From Paraburkholderia franconis (GTDB lineage Bacteria; Pseudomonadota; Gammaproteobacteria; Burkholderiales; Burkholderiaceae): DNA of 32,773 bases. Positions 16,682-24,339 of this stretch are shown one piece after another (within the stretch, counting starts at the first letter, position 1; every line of letters begins with the position of its first letter). The position numbers and the translations under genes were made by a program. Below the pieces are notes generated by a model, which searched no databases, was not told where the DNA came from, and saw nothing but the letters and a program-made list of their open reading frames with translations. The stretch lies in the NCBI RefSeq assembly GCF_009362735.1, contig NZ_WHNP01000070.1, positions 1 to 32,773 of the forward strand. The letters are read 5' to 3'.

Positions 16682-17508
16682 ACTACAAGACCCTGCTCGT
16701 TCACATCGACGACAGCCGTCGCAGCAGCGCGCGCGTCGAGATCGCCCTGGAACTCGCGCAGCGTTGGGATGCGCATCTGATCGGCCTGTATGTCGTGTGC
16801 CAGGACATGTTCCGGCCGCTCTTCAGCGAAGACGAAAGCCTGCGCCTCGCGCAGGCCGAAGCGCAGGCCGTCGAGCGCGAGCAAAAGGCCAGGGACGCTT
16901 TTCTCGCCGCTGCGGAACGGGCGGGACGCAGCATCGAATGGCGGGCGCCGTCGGGGCCGGCGCTCGACGCAGCGACGCTTCACGCGCGCCACGCCGATCT
17001 GCTGGTGCTCGGCCAGGAAGATCCGAAGGACCCCGCCGCGTATATCGAGCGGAATTTCGTCGGCAATCTCGTGCTGGGCGCGGGCCGCCCCGCACTCGTG
17101 ATCCCGTATGCGGGCGCGGTCCGCACGCTCGGCGAGAACATCCTGATCGCCTGGGACGGCAGCCGCGAAGCCGCCCGCGCAATGGCCGACGCGCTGCCTC
17201 TGCTGAAACGCGCGCGCTTTGTCGGCGTCGACATCGTGCAGCCCGCCAGGCAGCACGCGTACGTGCCCGAGGGCATCGACGTCGCCGCGTGGCTCGACGC
17301 GCACGGCGTGCGTGCGTCGTTTTCGACGACGCCGAAGCACGTCAGCGTCGGCACGGGCGCGACGCTGCTCAATCGCGTGTCGGACCTTCACGTCGATCTG
17401 CTCGTGATGGGCGCATACGGGCACTCGCGCACGCGCGAGCGCGTGTTTGGCGGCGTCACGCGGACGATGCTCGAATCGATGACCGTGCCCGTGCTGATGG
17501 CGCATTGA
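16678..17508 (+). CDS. tandem-domain universal stress protein (UspA family)
   Basis: The product has 276 residues and two Usp domains, similar in plan to the first gene of the operon. It starts MNYKTLLVHIDDSRRSS; the second half begins NILIAWDGSREAARAM and ends MGAYGHSRTRERVFGGVTRTMLE. The glycine spacing G-x2-G-x9-G of the ATP loop is intact, but Gly replaces the usual Ser/Thr after it. The first domain has HADLLVLGQEDPKDPAAY instead. The resemblance to the first gene (LIAWDGSREA, LVMGAYxHSR, GGxTRT) suggests an old duplication. It starts within the stop of the single-domain gene. A 10-base direct repeat, CATTGACGGG twice, covers its stop codon. Confidence 0.92.
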   Translation: MNYKTLLVHIDDSRRSSARVEIALELAQRWDAHLIGLYVVCQDMFRPLFSEDESLRLAQAEAQAVEREQKARDAFLAAAERAGRSIEWRAPSGPALDAATLHARHADLLVLGQEDPKDPAAYIERNFVGNLVLGAGRPALVIPYAGAVRTLGENILIAWDGSREAARAMADALPLLKRARFVGVDIVQPARQHAYVPEGIDVAAWLDAHGVRASFSTTPKHVSVGTGATLLNRVSDLHVDLLVMGAYGHSRTRERVFGGVTRTMLESMTVPVLMAH

Positions 17509-17806
17509 CGGGCATTGACGGGCAAGCGCAACGGACGAACGGCGTCGCGCAGACGGCACCGCCCTTACGTCGTAAGAACAAACAGGCGGGCCGCTCCATC
17601 GGGTCGGGACGGAGACAGCAAACGGTAAAATTCACCAGCGGTTCATCAGCGAAGACCCGGCTCCCGCGATACAGTCATCGCGAACGTTGGCTGAGCCTGC
17701 CAAATCGCGCAAAATGGCGGCACCACAATACGTACCGGGTGTCGGCTGCGTTCCGGCCGCGAAATCCACTTTCCGCGCGAACGCCCGTTCCTGCCTGAAG
17801 GCTCAC
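17509..17806 (+). promoter_or_regulatory. leader and possible promoter of the two-component genes
   Basis: This gap of about 300 bases holds no convincing gene. It contains a perfect 13-base palindrome, CTTACGTCGTAAG (17564-17576), and a strong -10-like TAAAAT (17626-17631) without a good -35. The palindrome centre is near -68 relative to the implied start, a usual place for an activator. No FNR-like box is present. Expression could also come from read-through of the usp operon, since no clear terminator follows it. Confidence 0.4.
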
Positions 17807-19201
17807 ATGAAAAAAGAACCGTATGCCAACCGCGCTGCCGGATCGCGCGAGCCGTCCCGAGCGCCGTGGTTCGTCGGGCCGGCCGCGTTGAGCCTCGTGA
17901 CCTTCGCGGTGGCAGCCGCCATTACGCTAGCGGTATCGCATTTCGTCATGCAGCAATGGGTCGAGACGAACCCCGCCGTCGCGGCCCGCGCGGCAACCGT
18001 CGTGCTCGTCGCCGGCATGGCGGCTTCGGCGCTTTTTGCCGTCCTCGTGTGGCTGATCGCGGCCTCGCGCACCACGGCTTCCCCGCTGTCCGACAATGCA
18101 CGCCGCAACGAAGCCAGAATGATGGGCATCATCCGCTCGTCGATGGAGGCGATCATCACGATCGACGACGCGCAGAACGTGGTGATCTTCAATCCGACTG
18201 CGGAACGTGTCTTCGGCGTCACAGCGATGGATGCGATCGGCACGCCCCTCTCGCGTTTCATTCCGCAGCGCTTTCGCAGCGCGCACGCGCAGCATGTCGC
18301 GAAGTTCGGCGCAACGGGCATCTCCGAGCGGAAGATGGGCCAGCAGCGCGTGCTGTACGGCTTGCGCGCGACCGGCGAGGAATTTCCGCTCGAAGCGTCG
18401 ATTTCGCAGATAGAGGAAGATTCGGGCAAGCTCTACACGGTGATGCTGCGGGACATCACCGAGCGGGTCAAATCGGAAAACGCGCTGAAGCAGTCGAGAG
18501 AAGAACTGCGCCAGCTGTCGGCCAATCTGCAGAACGTGCGTGAAGAGGAAAAGACGCGGATCGCGCGCGAACTGCACGACGATCTCGGACAGCAATTGAC
18601 GGCGTTGAAGATGGATCTCTCCGCGCTCGAACAGGTCTTGTCCGTCGACAGCGAGGCCGGCTCGCTCGACGGGAACGTCACGGACCAGTTGCGCCGCATG
18701 CGCCGGATGATTGATTCGACGGTGGCATCGGTGCGGCGGATCGCTGCCGATCTGCGGCCCGTCATGCTCGACGATCTGGGCCTCGTGCCCGCGATAGAAT
18801 GGCTCGCGAACGATTTCACGAACCGCTATGGCATCGACATCACGCACAAGATCGAGCCCGGCAATGCAGCGTTCTCGAAGGACGGCGCGACGGCCCTCTT
18901 CCGTATCGTGCAGGAAGCGCTCAACAACGTCGCCCGTCATGCGGATGCCACCGCCGTCGAGATCACGCTGCATACGACGGGCTCGCACTGCATGCTGCGG
19001 ATCGCGGACAACGGCCGGGGCGCCGACTGGAAAGCCGCCGCCGACAACCGTCAGGACCGCTCGTTTGGGCTGATCGGCGTAAGGGAACGGGCGCACATGC
19101 TGGGCGGTTCGGTGCAGATCGACACCGCACAAAACGAAGGCTTCGCCATCACCGTCACTTTTCCCTTGCAGTCCGTGCAACAGGAAGAGACCCACTCATG
19201 A
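17807..19201 (+). CDS. NarX-type membrane histidine kinase with PAS domain
   Basis: The product is a 464-residue sensor kinase. Two membrane helices (about 22-46 and 62-85) enclose only a short outside loop. Next come a PAS domain (about 104-220, FNPTAERVFGVTAMDAIG to VMLRDITER), a HisKA_3 dimerisation domain with phospho-His H257 in ARELHDDLGQQLTALKM, and an HATPase_c domain with N-box LFRIVQEALNNVARHA, then IADNGRG and FGLIGVRERAHMLGG. The small loop suggests that signal is sensed in the membrane or by the PAS domain. The ATG at 17807 has GAAGG upstream; the frame is open to 17687, but that part looks non-coding. It overlaps the response-regulator gene (ATGA), so they form a cognate pair. 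Confidence 0.92.
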   Translation: MKKEPYANRAAGSREPSRAPWFVGPAALSLVTFAVAAAITLAVSHFVMQQWVETNPAVAARAATVVLVAGMAASALFAVLVWLIAASRTTASPLSDNARRNEARMMGIIRSSMEAIITIDDAQNVVIFNPTAERVFGVTAMDAIGTPLSRFIPQRFRSAHAQHVAKFGATGISERKMGQQRVLYGLRATGEEFPLEASISQIEEDSGKLYTVMLRDITERVKSENALKQSREELRQLSANLQNVREEEKTRIARELHDDLGQQLTALKMDLSALEQVLSVDSEAGSLDGNVTDQLRRMRRMIDSTVASVRRIAADLRPVMLDDLGLVPAIEWLANDFTNRYGIDITHKIEPGNAAFSKDGATALFRIVQEALNNVARHADATAVEITLHTTGSHCMLRIADNGRGADWKAAADNRQDRSFGLIGVRERAHMLGGSVQIDTAQNEGFAITVTFPLQSVQQEETHS

Positions 19202-19845
19202 TCAAAGTACTGCTCGCCGATGACCATACGCTCGTACGAGACGGGCTGCGCCATATCCTCCAGCAAGCCAGCGGATTCGAAGTCGCGGGCGAAGCCTGGG
19301 ACAGCGTCACGACGATCGCGCTGGTGCGCTCGACGGATGCACAGGTGCTCGTGCTCGATCTGTCGATGCCGGGGCGCAACGGCATCGAGCTCATCAAGCA
19401 GATCAAGGACGAGAAGCCCGCGCTGCGCATCCTCGTGCTGACGATGCACGCCGAGCAGCAATACGCGGTGCGCGCCTTCAAGGCCGGCGCATCCGGCTAT
19501 CTGACGAAGGAAAGCGCGAGCGCGGAACTGGTGGGCGCCGTGACGAAGGTGGCGTCGGGCGGCGTCTACGTGAGCCTCGCGATGGCAGAGCGCTTCGCGC
19601 AGAATCTCAACGAGCCGGCGGAAGCGCTCCCTCATCAGCGGCTGTCGGACCGCGAGTTCGACGTCTTCCGGCGCATCGTCGCGGGACAGAGCCTCACCGA
19701 AATCGCCAATGAACTGTGCGTGAGCGTCAAGACCGTCAGCACGCACAAGACGCGCGTGCTCGAAAAAATGCAGATGCCGAACGAGAACGGACTCGTGCGC
19801 TATGCAATCCGCCACAAGCTGTTCGACGACGAAAACGATATCTAG
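19198..19845 (+). CDS. NarL/FixJ-type response regulator
   Basis: The product has 215 residues. The receiver domain (about 1-120) starts MIKVLLADDHTLVRDGLRHIL, with acidic D8 and D9, phospho-acceptor D54 in VLVLDLSMPGRNG, T83 in LVLTMHAEQ and K104 in GYLTKESA. The LuxR-type DNA-binding domain (about 148-210) reads LSDREFDVFRRIVAGQSLTEIANELCVSVKTVSTHKTRVLEKM. The ATG lies in the overlap with the kinase stop. It should control transcription when phosphorylated by the kinase before it, and possibly by the related orphan kinase at 23210. Candidate targets include the palindrome upstream of its own operon. Confidence 0.94.
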   Translation: MIKVLLADDHTLVRDGLRHILQQASGFEVAGEAWDSVTTIALVRSTDAQVLVLDLSMPGRNGIELIKQIKDEKPALRILVLTMHAEQQYAVRAFKAGASGYLTKESASAELVGAVTKVASGGVYVSLAMAERFAQNLNEPAEALPHQRLSDREFDVFRRIVAGQSLTEIANELCVSVKTVSTHKTRVLEKMQMPNENGLVRYAIRHKLFDDENDI

Positions 19846-19896
19846 CGTCGCACGAAGGCGCCCGTTCACCTCCACTCGACGGGCCCATCTGGAACG

Positions 19897-19937
19897 TTGA
19901 CCTGCCTCAAGCGTGCCGCGATTCGAAGTGACACGAT
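19897..19937 (+). promoter_or_regulatory. FNR-like promoter of the Acg-like nitroreductase gene
   Basis: The box TTGAC-CTGC-CTCAA (19897-19910) has one mismatch in the right half. A weak -10-like CACGAT (19932-19937) follows after 21 bases. The predicted start is near 19945, about 43 bases before the ATG. Confidence 0.52.
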
Positions 19938-19987
19938 TGCTGCAGGCACCGCATCTCTGCGGGCACCGTTCCAGAGGAGGCTTCGAG

Positions 19988-21019
19988 ATGATGCACGCTG
20001 CGCAACTTTCCGCGTGGGAGATCGACGAGCAGCGCTTCGATAGCTCCGCGCCTCTGGATCAGCAATTGCGCTTCGCACTGCAATACGCGGTGCTTGCGCC
20101 GTCGAATCACAACACGCAACCGTGGCGATTCATCGTCGACGGCGACACCGTGCAGGTGTGCGCCGACCGCCTGCGCGCGCTTCCCGTCGTCGATCCGTTC
20201 GATCGCGAGCTGCTCATCAGTTGTGGCGCGGCGCTGTTCAACTTGCGCGTCGCGTTGTGCCGGCTGGGCCTCGCGTATGCGATCACGCTGTGTCCCTCCG
20301 AGTCCGATCCCGACATCGTGGCGCTCGTGCGCGTGTCGCGCGATGGACACTGCGATGCGCGACTGCCCGGTCTCTTCGGTGCGCTGACGGCGCGCGTCAC
20401 GACACGCGCGCCATTCGTCGACGAACCCGTGCCCACAGAAGTGCAGCGGAAGCTGATCGACGCATGCGACGCAGAAGGCGCGATCGCAACTTGCGTGGAG
20501 GATCGGGCCGAACGTCAGGCAATCGCGCAACTGGTCGCCGAAGCCGATCATGACCAGTTCGCCGATCCGCGCTTTCGGCGCGAGCTTGCAAGCTGGATTC
20601 ACCCGCAGCGGCGCGATGACGGCATGCCCGCCTACGGCACGGCTGTGCGCGACCTGCTCGACTATGCGGTGCCGCTCGTCACGTCCGTGGTGCGCGTATT
20701 CGACGTCGGCGCGGGCATGCCTGCCAGTCACCACCATCTCGTCGAAGGGTCGCCGCTGATCGTGGGCATCGCCACGTCGCGAGACGACAAGGAGGCGTGG
20801 CTCGCGACCGGGCAGGCGCTCGAACGGATGCTGCTGGTCGCGGCGGCGGAAGGACTCACCGCGTCGTACCTGAACCAGCCCGTCGAAGTCGGCACGTTGC
20901 GCGAACGGCTCAAAGTCCTGCTGCACGTCGATGCGATACCGCAGCTTCTCTTGCGCGTCGGACGCGGCCCGCAGGTCGGTCATGCACCAAGACGGCCCCT
21001 GTCCGACGTGCTGTTTTGA
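19988..21019 (+). CDS. Acg-like nitroreductase family protein
   Basis: The product is a 343-residue protein of the large nitroreductase-like branch that includes mycobacterial Acg, a protein made in hypoxia. APSNHNTQPWRFIVDG (37-52) is the signature of this branch, comparable to the FMN phosphate-binding loop of classical nitroreductases. Further conserved parts are DPFDRELLISCGAALFNLRVAL, then TTRAPF and, near the end, GQALERMLLVAAAEGLTASYLNQPVE. Acg itself may bind flavin without nitroreduction, so catalytic activity is uncertain. The start at 19988 (double ATG) is decided by AGAGGAGG seven bases upstream; a longer frame begins inside the FNR-like promoter. Together with 808-1509 this is the second nitroreductase-fold gene in the island. 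Confidence 0.87.
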   Translation: MMHAAQLSAWEIDEQRFDSSAPLDQQLRFALQYAVLAPSNHNTQPWRFIVDGDTVQVCADRLRALPVVDPFDRELLISCGAALFNLRVALCRLGLAYAITLCPSESDPDIVALVRVSRDGHCDARLPGLFGALTARVTTRAPFVDEPVPTEVQRKLIDACDAEGAIATCVEDRAERQAIAQLVAEADHDQFADPRFRRELASWIHPQRRDDGMPAYGTAVRDLLDYAVPLVTSVVRVFDVGAGMPASHHHLVEGSPLIVGIATSRDDKEAWLATGQALERMLLVAAAEGLTASYLNQPVEVGTLRERLKVLLHVDAIPQLLLRVGRGPQVGHAPRRPLSDVLF

Positions 21020-21063
21020 CACGCCAGTGACCGCTTGCCGTCGTCGGGCTCTCACGGCATCCG

Positions 21064-21104
21064 TTGACCTGGCTCAAAGGCCCCGATGCGTCGCGCGATA
21101 GATT
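21064..21104 (+). promoter_or_regulatory. FNR-like promoter of the cytochrome c gene
   Basis: The box TTGAC-CTGG-CTCAA (21064-21077) is followed after 21 bases by a good -10, TAGATT (21099-21104). The predicted start is near 21112, with about 23 bases of leader before the GTG. Confidence 0.57.
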
Positions 21105-21134
21105 GAAACTGTCAGCCAACCAGGAGGCTTCAAC

Positions 21135-21476
21135 GTGATCCGTGCGCGTTTATCCGTGTTGCTTGTTTGCGCGAACGTGTTGCTGGCGGCATCGCAGACC
21201 GCGCTCGCGCAGCGCAACGAACCGACCGAACTGGTCGATCAGCAGCATTGCATGTTCTGCCATACGTCGGATGCGCCGTTCCTCGCGCCGTCGTTTCATC
21301 AGATCGCGGACCGCTATCGCGGTGTGCCGAACGCGACGGCGATGCTCGAACACAAGCTGCGGATGGGCGGTCGCGCGCACTGGGGCGACATGGCGATGCC
21401 GTTGCCCGCCGAGCGCGGCGGGCCGCTTTCCGCGCAAGACGCACATACGCTGATCGAATGGGTCATGTCCCAATGA
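21135..21476 (+). CDS. small periplasmic cytochrome c
   Basis: The product has 113 residues. A signal peptide (MIRARLSVLLVCANVLLAAS to QTALA, cut after about residue 25) exports it. One covalent haem site, CMFCH (39-43), is near the start of the mature protein, and the likely axial ligand is M88 in GDMAMPLP. The spacing and the C-terminal helix (LSAQDAHTLIEWVMSQ) fit a class I cytochrome c of the c551/c552 type. It would shuttle electrons in the periplasm, for example to a high-affinity oxidase or a reductase. The GTG start is supported by AGGAGG seven bases upstream. An FNR-like promoter precedes it, so it is probably used under low oxygen. Confidence 0.92.
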   Translation: MIRARLSVLLVCANVLLAASQTALAQRNEPTELVDQQHCMFCHTSDAPFLAPSFHQIADRYRGVPNATAMLEHKLRMGGRAHWGDMAMPLPAERGGPLSAQDAHTLIEWVMSQ

Positions 21477-21523
21477 TGCGAGCGTTGCAAGCGTCCTGAA
21501 TCCTGCCCGTGAAGGAGCCATCG

Positions 21524-21895
21524 ATGAGAATCACCATCCACCTCGATACATTCGAATGCCCCGATCCCGCCGTCTATGCGATTCTCTGGCTCGACCGCGA
21601 CACGCGTAAATGGTCGCGCGAGGGACATGCCGTGATCGATGTGCCGCAATGGGGGACGCTGGTCTCTTCGAAGGGCAGCACGCGGGTCTATGACGCTGCG
21701 GGCATGCATCCGTTTTGCGAGCTGTCGGGGCTCGACCTGACTTCGGCGGATGGTCCGTTCGAAGGCGAATCGGGCCACGCGCTCTGGTATCGGCACGCGC
21801 ATCATGCGCCCGTCGTCGGCCAATGGCATGTGCAGTGCGTCGACGAAACGGACGCGGAACCCGAGAACGGCGTGTTCGCGGATGACGAGGTTTGA
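21524..21895 (+). CDS. small hypothetical protein, probable operon partner of the cytochrome
   Basis: I do not recognise this 123-residue protein. It is soluble and acidic, begins MRITIHLDTFECPDPAVYAI, and is rich in aromatic and charged residues (LWLDRDTRKWSREGHAVIDV, then WYRHAHHAPVVGQWHVQCV). It has no signal, membrane segment or known motif. The ATG at 21524 has AAGGAG six bases upstream, which decides against the in-frame GTG at 21509. It follows the cytochrome c gene after 47 bases on the same strand with no promoter or terminator between them, so it is probably co-transcribed from the FNR-like promoter at 21064. Confidence 0.75.
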   Translation: MRITIHLDTFECPDPAVYAILWLDRDTRKWSREGHAVIDVPQWGTLVSSKGSTRVYDAAGMHPFCELSGLDLTSADGPFEGESGHALWYRHAHHAPVVGQWHVQCVDETDAEPENGVFADDEV

Positions 21896-21910
21896 GCAAG
21901 TGGTTTCAGC

Positions 21911-21938
21911 ATTGGCCGGATAGGTATGACCGGCCGAT
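21911..21938. terminator. hairpin between convergent small genes
   Basis: A 9-bp stem with one T-G pair, ATTGGCCGG with CCGGCCGAT, has a 10-base loop. It lies between the stop at 21895 and the converging stop at 22029. No T run follows on either strand, so terminator function is only likely. Confidence 0.45.
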
Positions 21939-22028
21939 GTGATTCGATCAATCGCGACGGGCGTTCCAGTTCCAGCAAGCACGCGCCGATGACAGGCGCG
22001 CTCGTCTCGCCGCGCTTATTCCGATTCT

Positions 22029-22310
22029 TTATTCCGATGATCGAAGGTCCGATCCATCCGTCCCGGACGCTTCGACATGGAAAGTCCGCGAACGCTTGAG
22101 TTCGATCCAGATCATTCCCTCGCGCAGGCCCGCAAGCATCGCTTCGCGCTCGGTGGAAAACGTCTCGTGATTCGCGAAGACATGCGCGAATCTCCCGTCG
22201 CGGGTGCGATGGCACACGTGAATGTCGCTGCAAAATTTTCCATCGGCTGCCGGCTTCGTTTCGACCCGCACCGACCAGCCGTCCTCATCGACTTTGCCTG
22301 TCAATGGCAT
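22029..22310 (-). CDS. small conserved hypothetical protein
   Basis: The product is a 93-residue soluble protein starting MPLTGKVDEDGWSVRVETKPAADG, with a second block DGRFAHVFANHETFSTEREAMLAGLREGMIWIELK. The length and the TEREAMLxGLREGMIWI segment look like a small conserved Burkholderia-group protein of unknown function. No catalytic or metal motif is evident. GAGGAG lies five bases before the ATG. It follows hsp20 on the same strand, with a strong hairpin between them, so it may be partly read from the hsp20 promoter. Confidence 0.75.
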   Translation of the reverse strand: MPLTGKVDEDGWSVRVETKPAADGKFCSDIHVCHRTRDGRFAHVFANHETFSTEREAMLAGLREGMIWIELKRSRTFHVEASGTDGSDLRSSE

Positions 22311-22330
22311 GACTACTCCTCACAGGAAAG

Positions 22331-22376
22331 TGGGCCAACCGCCACGCTTCGTTCGGCCAGCGTGACGGCGGGCCCA
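22331..22376 (-). terminator. hairpin downstream of hsp20
   Basis: This long imperfect stem pairs TGGGCC (22331-22336) with GGCCCA (22371-22376) and continues inward to ACGCT/AGCGT, with three mismatches over about 18 pairs. On the minus strand it is followed by ACTTTCC. It could end or attenuate hsp20 transcription before the next small gene, whose ribosome binding site lies about 10 bases further on. Confidence 0.55.
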
Positions 22377-22403
22377 GTTCTCTCAGGTTTGACTGCGCGG
22401 CCC

Positions 22404-22835
22404 TCAGCCGATTTCGATGCGCTTGCGATCGGGCGACGCTTTCTTCGGCAGCGTCAGCGACAACACGCCGTCCTTGTATTCGGCCGTCGCCTTGCTTTCG
22501 TCGACTGCGCTCGCCAGCGTGAACGAGCGGCTGAATGCGCCCGAATAGCGTTCGCGCCGGATCACCCGTTCGCCGTCCTTCTGCTCCTTGCTGCGTTCGA
22601 CTTTCGCGTTGATCGTGACAGCCGGGCCGTCGATCTGCACGTCGATGTCATTTTTCTCGACGCCCGGCAGCTCCGCTTTCACCGAATAGGCCGCCTCGGA
22701 CTCGGTGACGTCGATCTTGATCGACGACAGATCGGGGCCTTCTGCGATCGACAGTCCGCGGAACGGACGAAAGAGACCATGAAACAGATCGGGGATCGGG
22801 TCCGTGAACGGGTCGTAACGAGTCAGGTTACTCAT
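22404..22835 (-). CDS. Hsp20 family small heat-shock protein
   Basis: The product is a 143-residue small heat-shock protein, an ATP-independent holdase that keeps unfolded proteins soluble. A short N-terminal arm (MSNLTRYDPFTDPIPDLFHGLFRPF) precedes the alpha-crystallin domain (about 38-135, IKIDVTESEAAYSVKAELPG to the conserved A-x-x-x-x-G-V-L strand, AEYKDGVLSLTLPK). The tail ends RKRIEIG, with the I-x-I motif used for oligomer contacts. GGAGAA precedes the ATG. The leader is unusually long (about 144 bases from the predicted FNR-type start). I see neither a heat-shock sigma promoter nor a clear RNA thermometer, so oxygen rather than heat may be its main signal here. Confidence 0.93.
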   Translation of the reverse strand: MSNLTRYDPFTDPIPDLFHGLFRPFRGLSIAEGPDLSSIKIDVTESEAAYSVKAELPGVEKNDIDVQIDGPAVTINAKVERSKEQKDGERVIRRERYSGAFSRSFTLASAVDESKATAEYKDGVLSLTLPKKASPDRKRIEIG

Positions 22836-22986
22836 GGCTTGTTCTCCAGAATGATCGATGCCGTGTGCGGCACGTGTGCAGATGTCGGCGCGTCATCTCC
22901 GCGACGGGAGTGTCGCCGACGGGTCCAACGGAATGCGCATCACCGGACTGCTGAGACGACAGGGTGAGCGTTGCGTCCGTCATCTC

Positions 22987-23027
22987 AGCGTAGCCGGACA
23001 CGCGATTGCACGATTGATCCACGTCAA
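22987..23027 (-). promoter_or_regulatory. FNR-like promoter of hsp20
   Basis: The box TTGAT-CCAC-GTCAA is at 23014-23027. Leftwards after 21 bases lies TACGCT (22992 to 22987), the same -10-like hexamer as at the lemA-like gene. The predicted start is near 22979. Confidence 0.55.
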
Positions 23028-23150
23028 CGAGGCCAATGCGCTGTTTCGAGGCGCTTCCAGGGCTCCTCACTTGAGGTGAAGTGCCCGTCACCGTCACGCG
23101 GACGGTCGTTGAGCGCGCACCCGTCGCGAGGTGGAACAAGTGCTCGCGAC

Positions 23151-23164
23151 CTGATATAAATCAA
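23151..23164. promoter_or_regulatory. FNR-like box upstream of the orphan kinase
   Basis: CTGAT-ATAA-ATCAA has one mismatch at the first base. No convincing -10 follows on the plus strand at the spacing used by the other boxes. A class II start would fall near 23199, only about 11 bases before the kinase ATG. It may be a second input for hsp20, a repressor site, or a weak promoter. The rest of the gap 22836-23209 contains only the hsp20 leader and promoter. Confidence 0.4.
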
Positions 23165-23209
23165 TCGTTTGAGGCACGCCCTGCCTCGCTGCCCCCGCGC
23201 GGAGGATTG

Positions 23210-24319
23210 ATGGGACCGTCGAGAAGCGAGCCATCCCGCTTTGAAAGCGCGGCGTCCATATCGGACGTGCCCGTCGAGGACCGCTATTTCCTGCTGATCG
23301 AAGCCGTTCGTGACTACGCAATCTTCATGCTGGACAGGTCCGGGCATGTGTCGAGCTGGAACCCGGGCGCGCAACGCATCAAGGGCTATTCGTCCGATGA
23401 GATCATCGGGCGGCACTTCTCCGTGTTCTACACGCCCGAAGATGTTGCGGCCGGCAAGCCCGCGCGCGAACTCGATATCGCGGCCGCCGAAGGCCGTGTC
23501 GAGGACGAAGGCTGGCGCGTGCGCCGCGACGGCTCGCGTTTCTGGGCCAACGTGGTCATTTCGGCCGTTCGCGATGTATCCGGTGTGCTGCTCGGCTTCG
23601 CCAAGGTGACGCGCGATATGACCGAGCGCATGCGCCTCGCCGAACTCGAACACGCGAGTGAAGTGTCGACCCAGGTGCAGATCACGCGCGAGAACGAACA
23701 GAAGCGGATCGCCCGCGAACTGCACGACGATCTCGGACAGCAACTGACGGCATTGAAGATGAGCGTCGCGTTGCTCGAAGCGAACCTCGGCGTGCAGGCC
23801 GTCACGACGCCCCTCGCCTCGCAGACGCGCGAGCTGCAAACGCAGATCGATTCGATGGCGGCCTCGCTTCGACGCATCGCCGCCGATCTGCGGCCACCGC
23901 TGCTCGACGACCTCGGCCTGATGGCGGCGCTCGACTGGCTGGCGGAAGACTTCACGAAACGCTATGGCGTCGTTGCGTCTGTTCGCCTGGAATCGGACGA
24001 ATCAGGCGAGCCGGCATTCAACGATTTCGCGTCGACGACGCTGTTCCGGATCGTGCAGGAAGCGCTGACCAACGTCGCGCGGCATGCGAACGCGAGCCAC
24101 GTGCGAATCGACATGGCTTGCGCGGAAGAAACGTTCTCGCTCGAAATCGAGGACGACGGAATCGGCGCGGTGCTCGAAGGGCCGTTCGGCAAGAACTCGT
24201 TTGGCCTGCTGGGCATCCGCGAGCGCGTGCGGCAATTGCACGGCGGCGTCACGTTCTTCAGTGCGCCGGGCAGCGGCTTCCGGATCTCGATACGAATGCC
24301 CGTCGACGCGCTCGAATAG
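23210..24319 (+). CDS. orphan soluble PAS histidine kinase, NarX type
   Basis: The product is a 369-residue kinase without membrane segments. A PAS domain (about 25-140, AVRDYAIFMLDRSGHVSSWNPGAQRIKGYSSDEIIG to AKVTRDMTER) is followed by HisKA_3 with phospho-His H172 in RIARELHDDLGQQLTALKM and HATPase_c (LFRIVQEALTNVARHANAS, then IEDDGIGA and FGLLGIRERVRQLHGG). The 19-residue H-box segment is identical to that of the membrane kinase at 17807. No response regulator lies next to it, so it may act on the one at 19198. The ATG at 23210 has GGAGG at a rather short 4-base spacing. The convergent liv operon ends 20 bases after its stop. Confidence 0.92.
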   Translation: MGPSRSEPSRFESAASISDVPVEDRYFLLIEAVRDYAIFMLDRSGHVSSWNPGAQRIKGYSSDEIIGRHFSVFYTPEDVAAGKPARELDIAAAEGRVEDEGWRVRRDGSRFWANVVISAVRDVSGVLLGFAKVTRDMTERMRLAELEHASEVSTQVQITRENEQKRIARELHDDLGQQLTALKMSVALLEANLGVQAVTTPLASQTRELQTQIDSMAASLRRIAADLRPPLLDDLGLMAALDWLAEDFTKRYGVVASVRLESDESGEPAFNDFASTTLFRIVQEALTNVARHANASHVRIDMACAEETFSLEIEDDGIGAVLEGPFGKNSFGLLGIRERVRQLHGGVTFFSAPGSGFRISIRMPVDALE

Positions 24320-24339
24320 CCGAAGCGCGCGGGCGCGAA

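Noticed and set aside
17503..17522. CATTGACGGG repeated twice over the stop of the third stress-protein gene
   Set aside because: A single 10-base duplication with no further copies, not an attachment site or target-site duplication; no mobile element is next to it.
21938..21955. TGAT and ATCA halves near 21940-21951 that resemble an FNR box
   Set aside because: The spacer is three bases instead of four, and the position is downstream of two converging genes, not in front of one.
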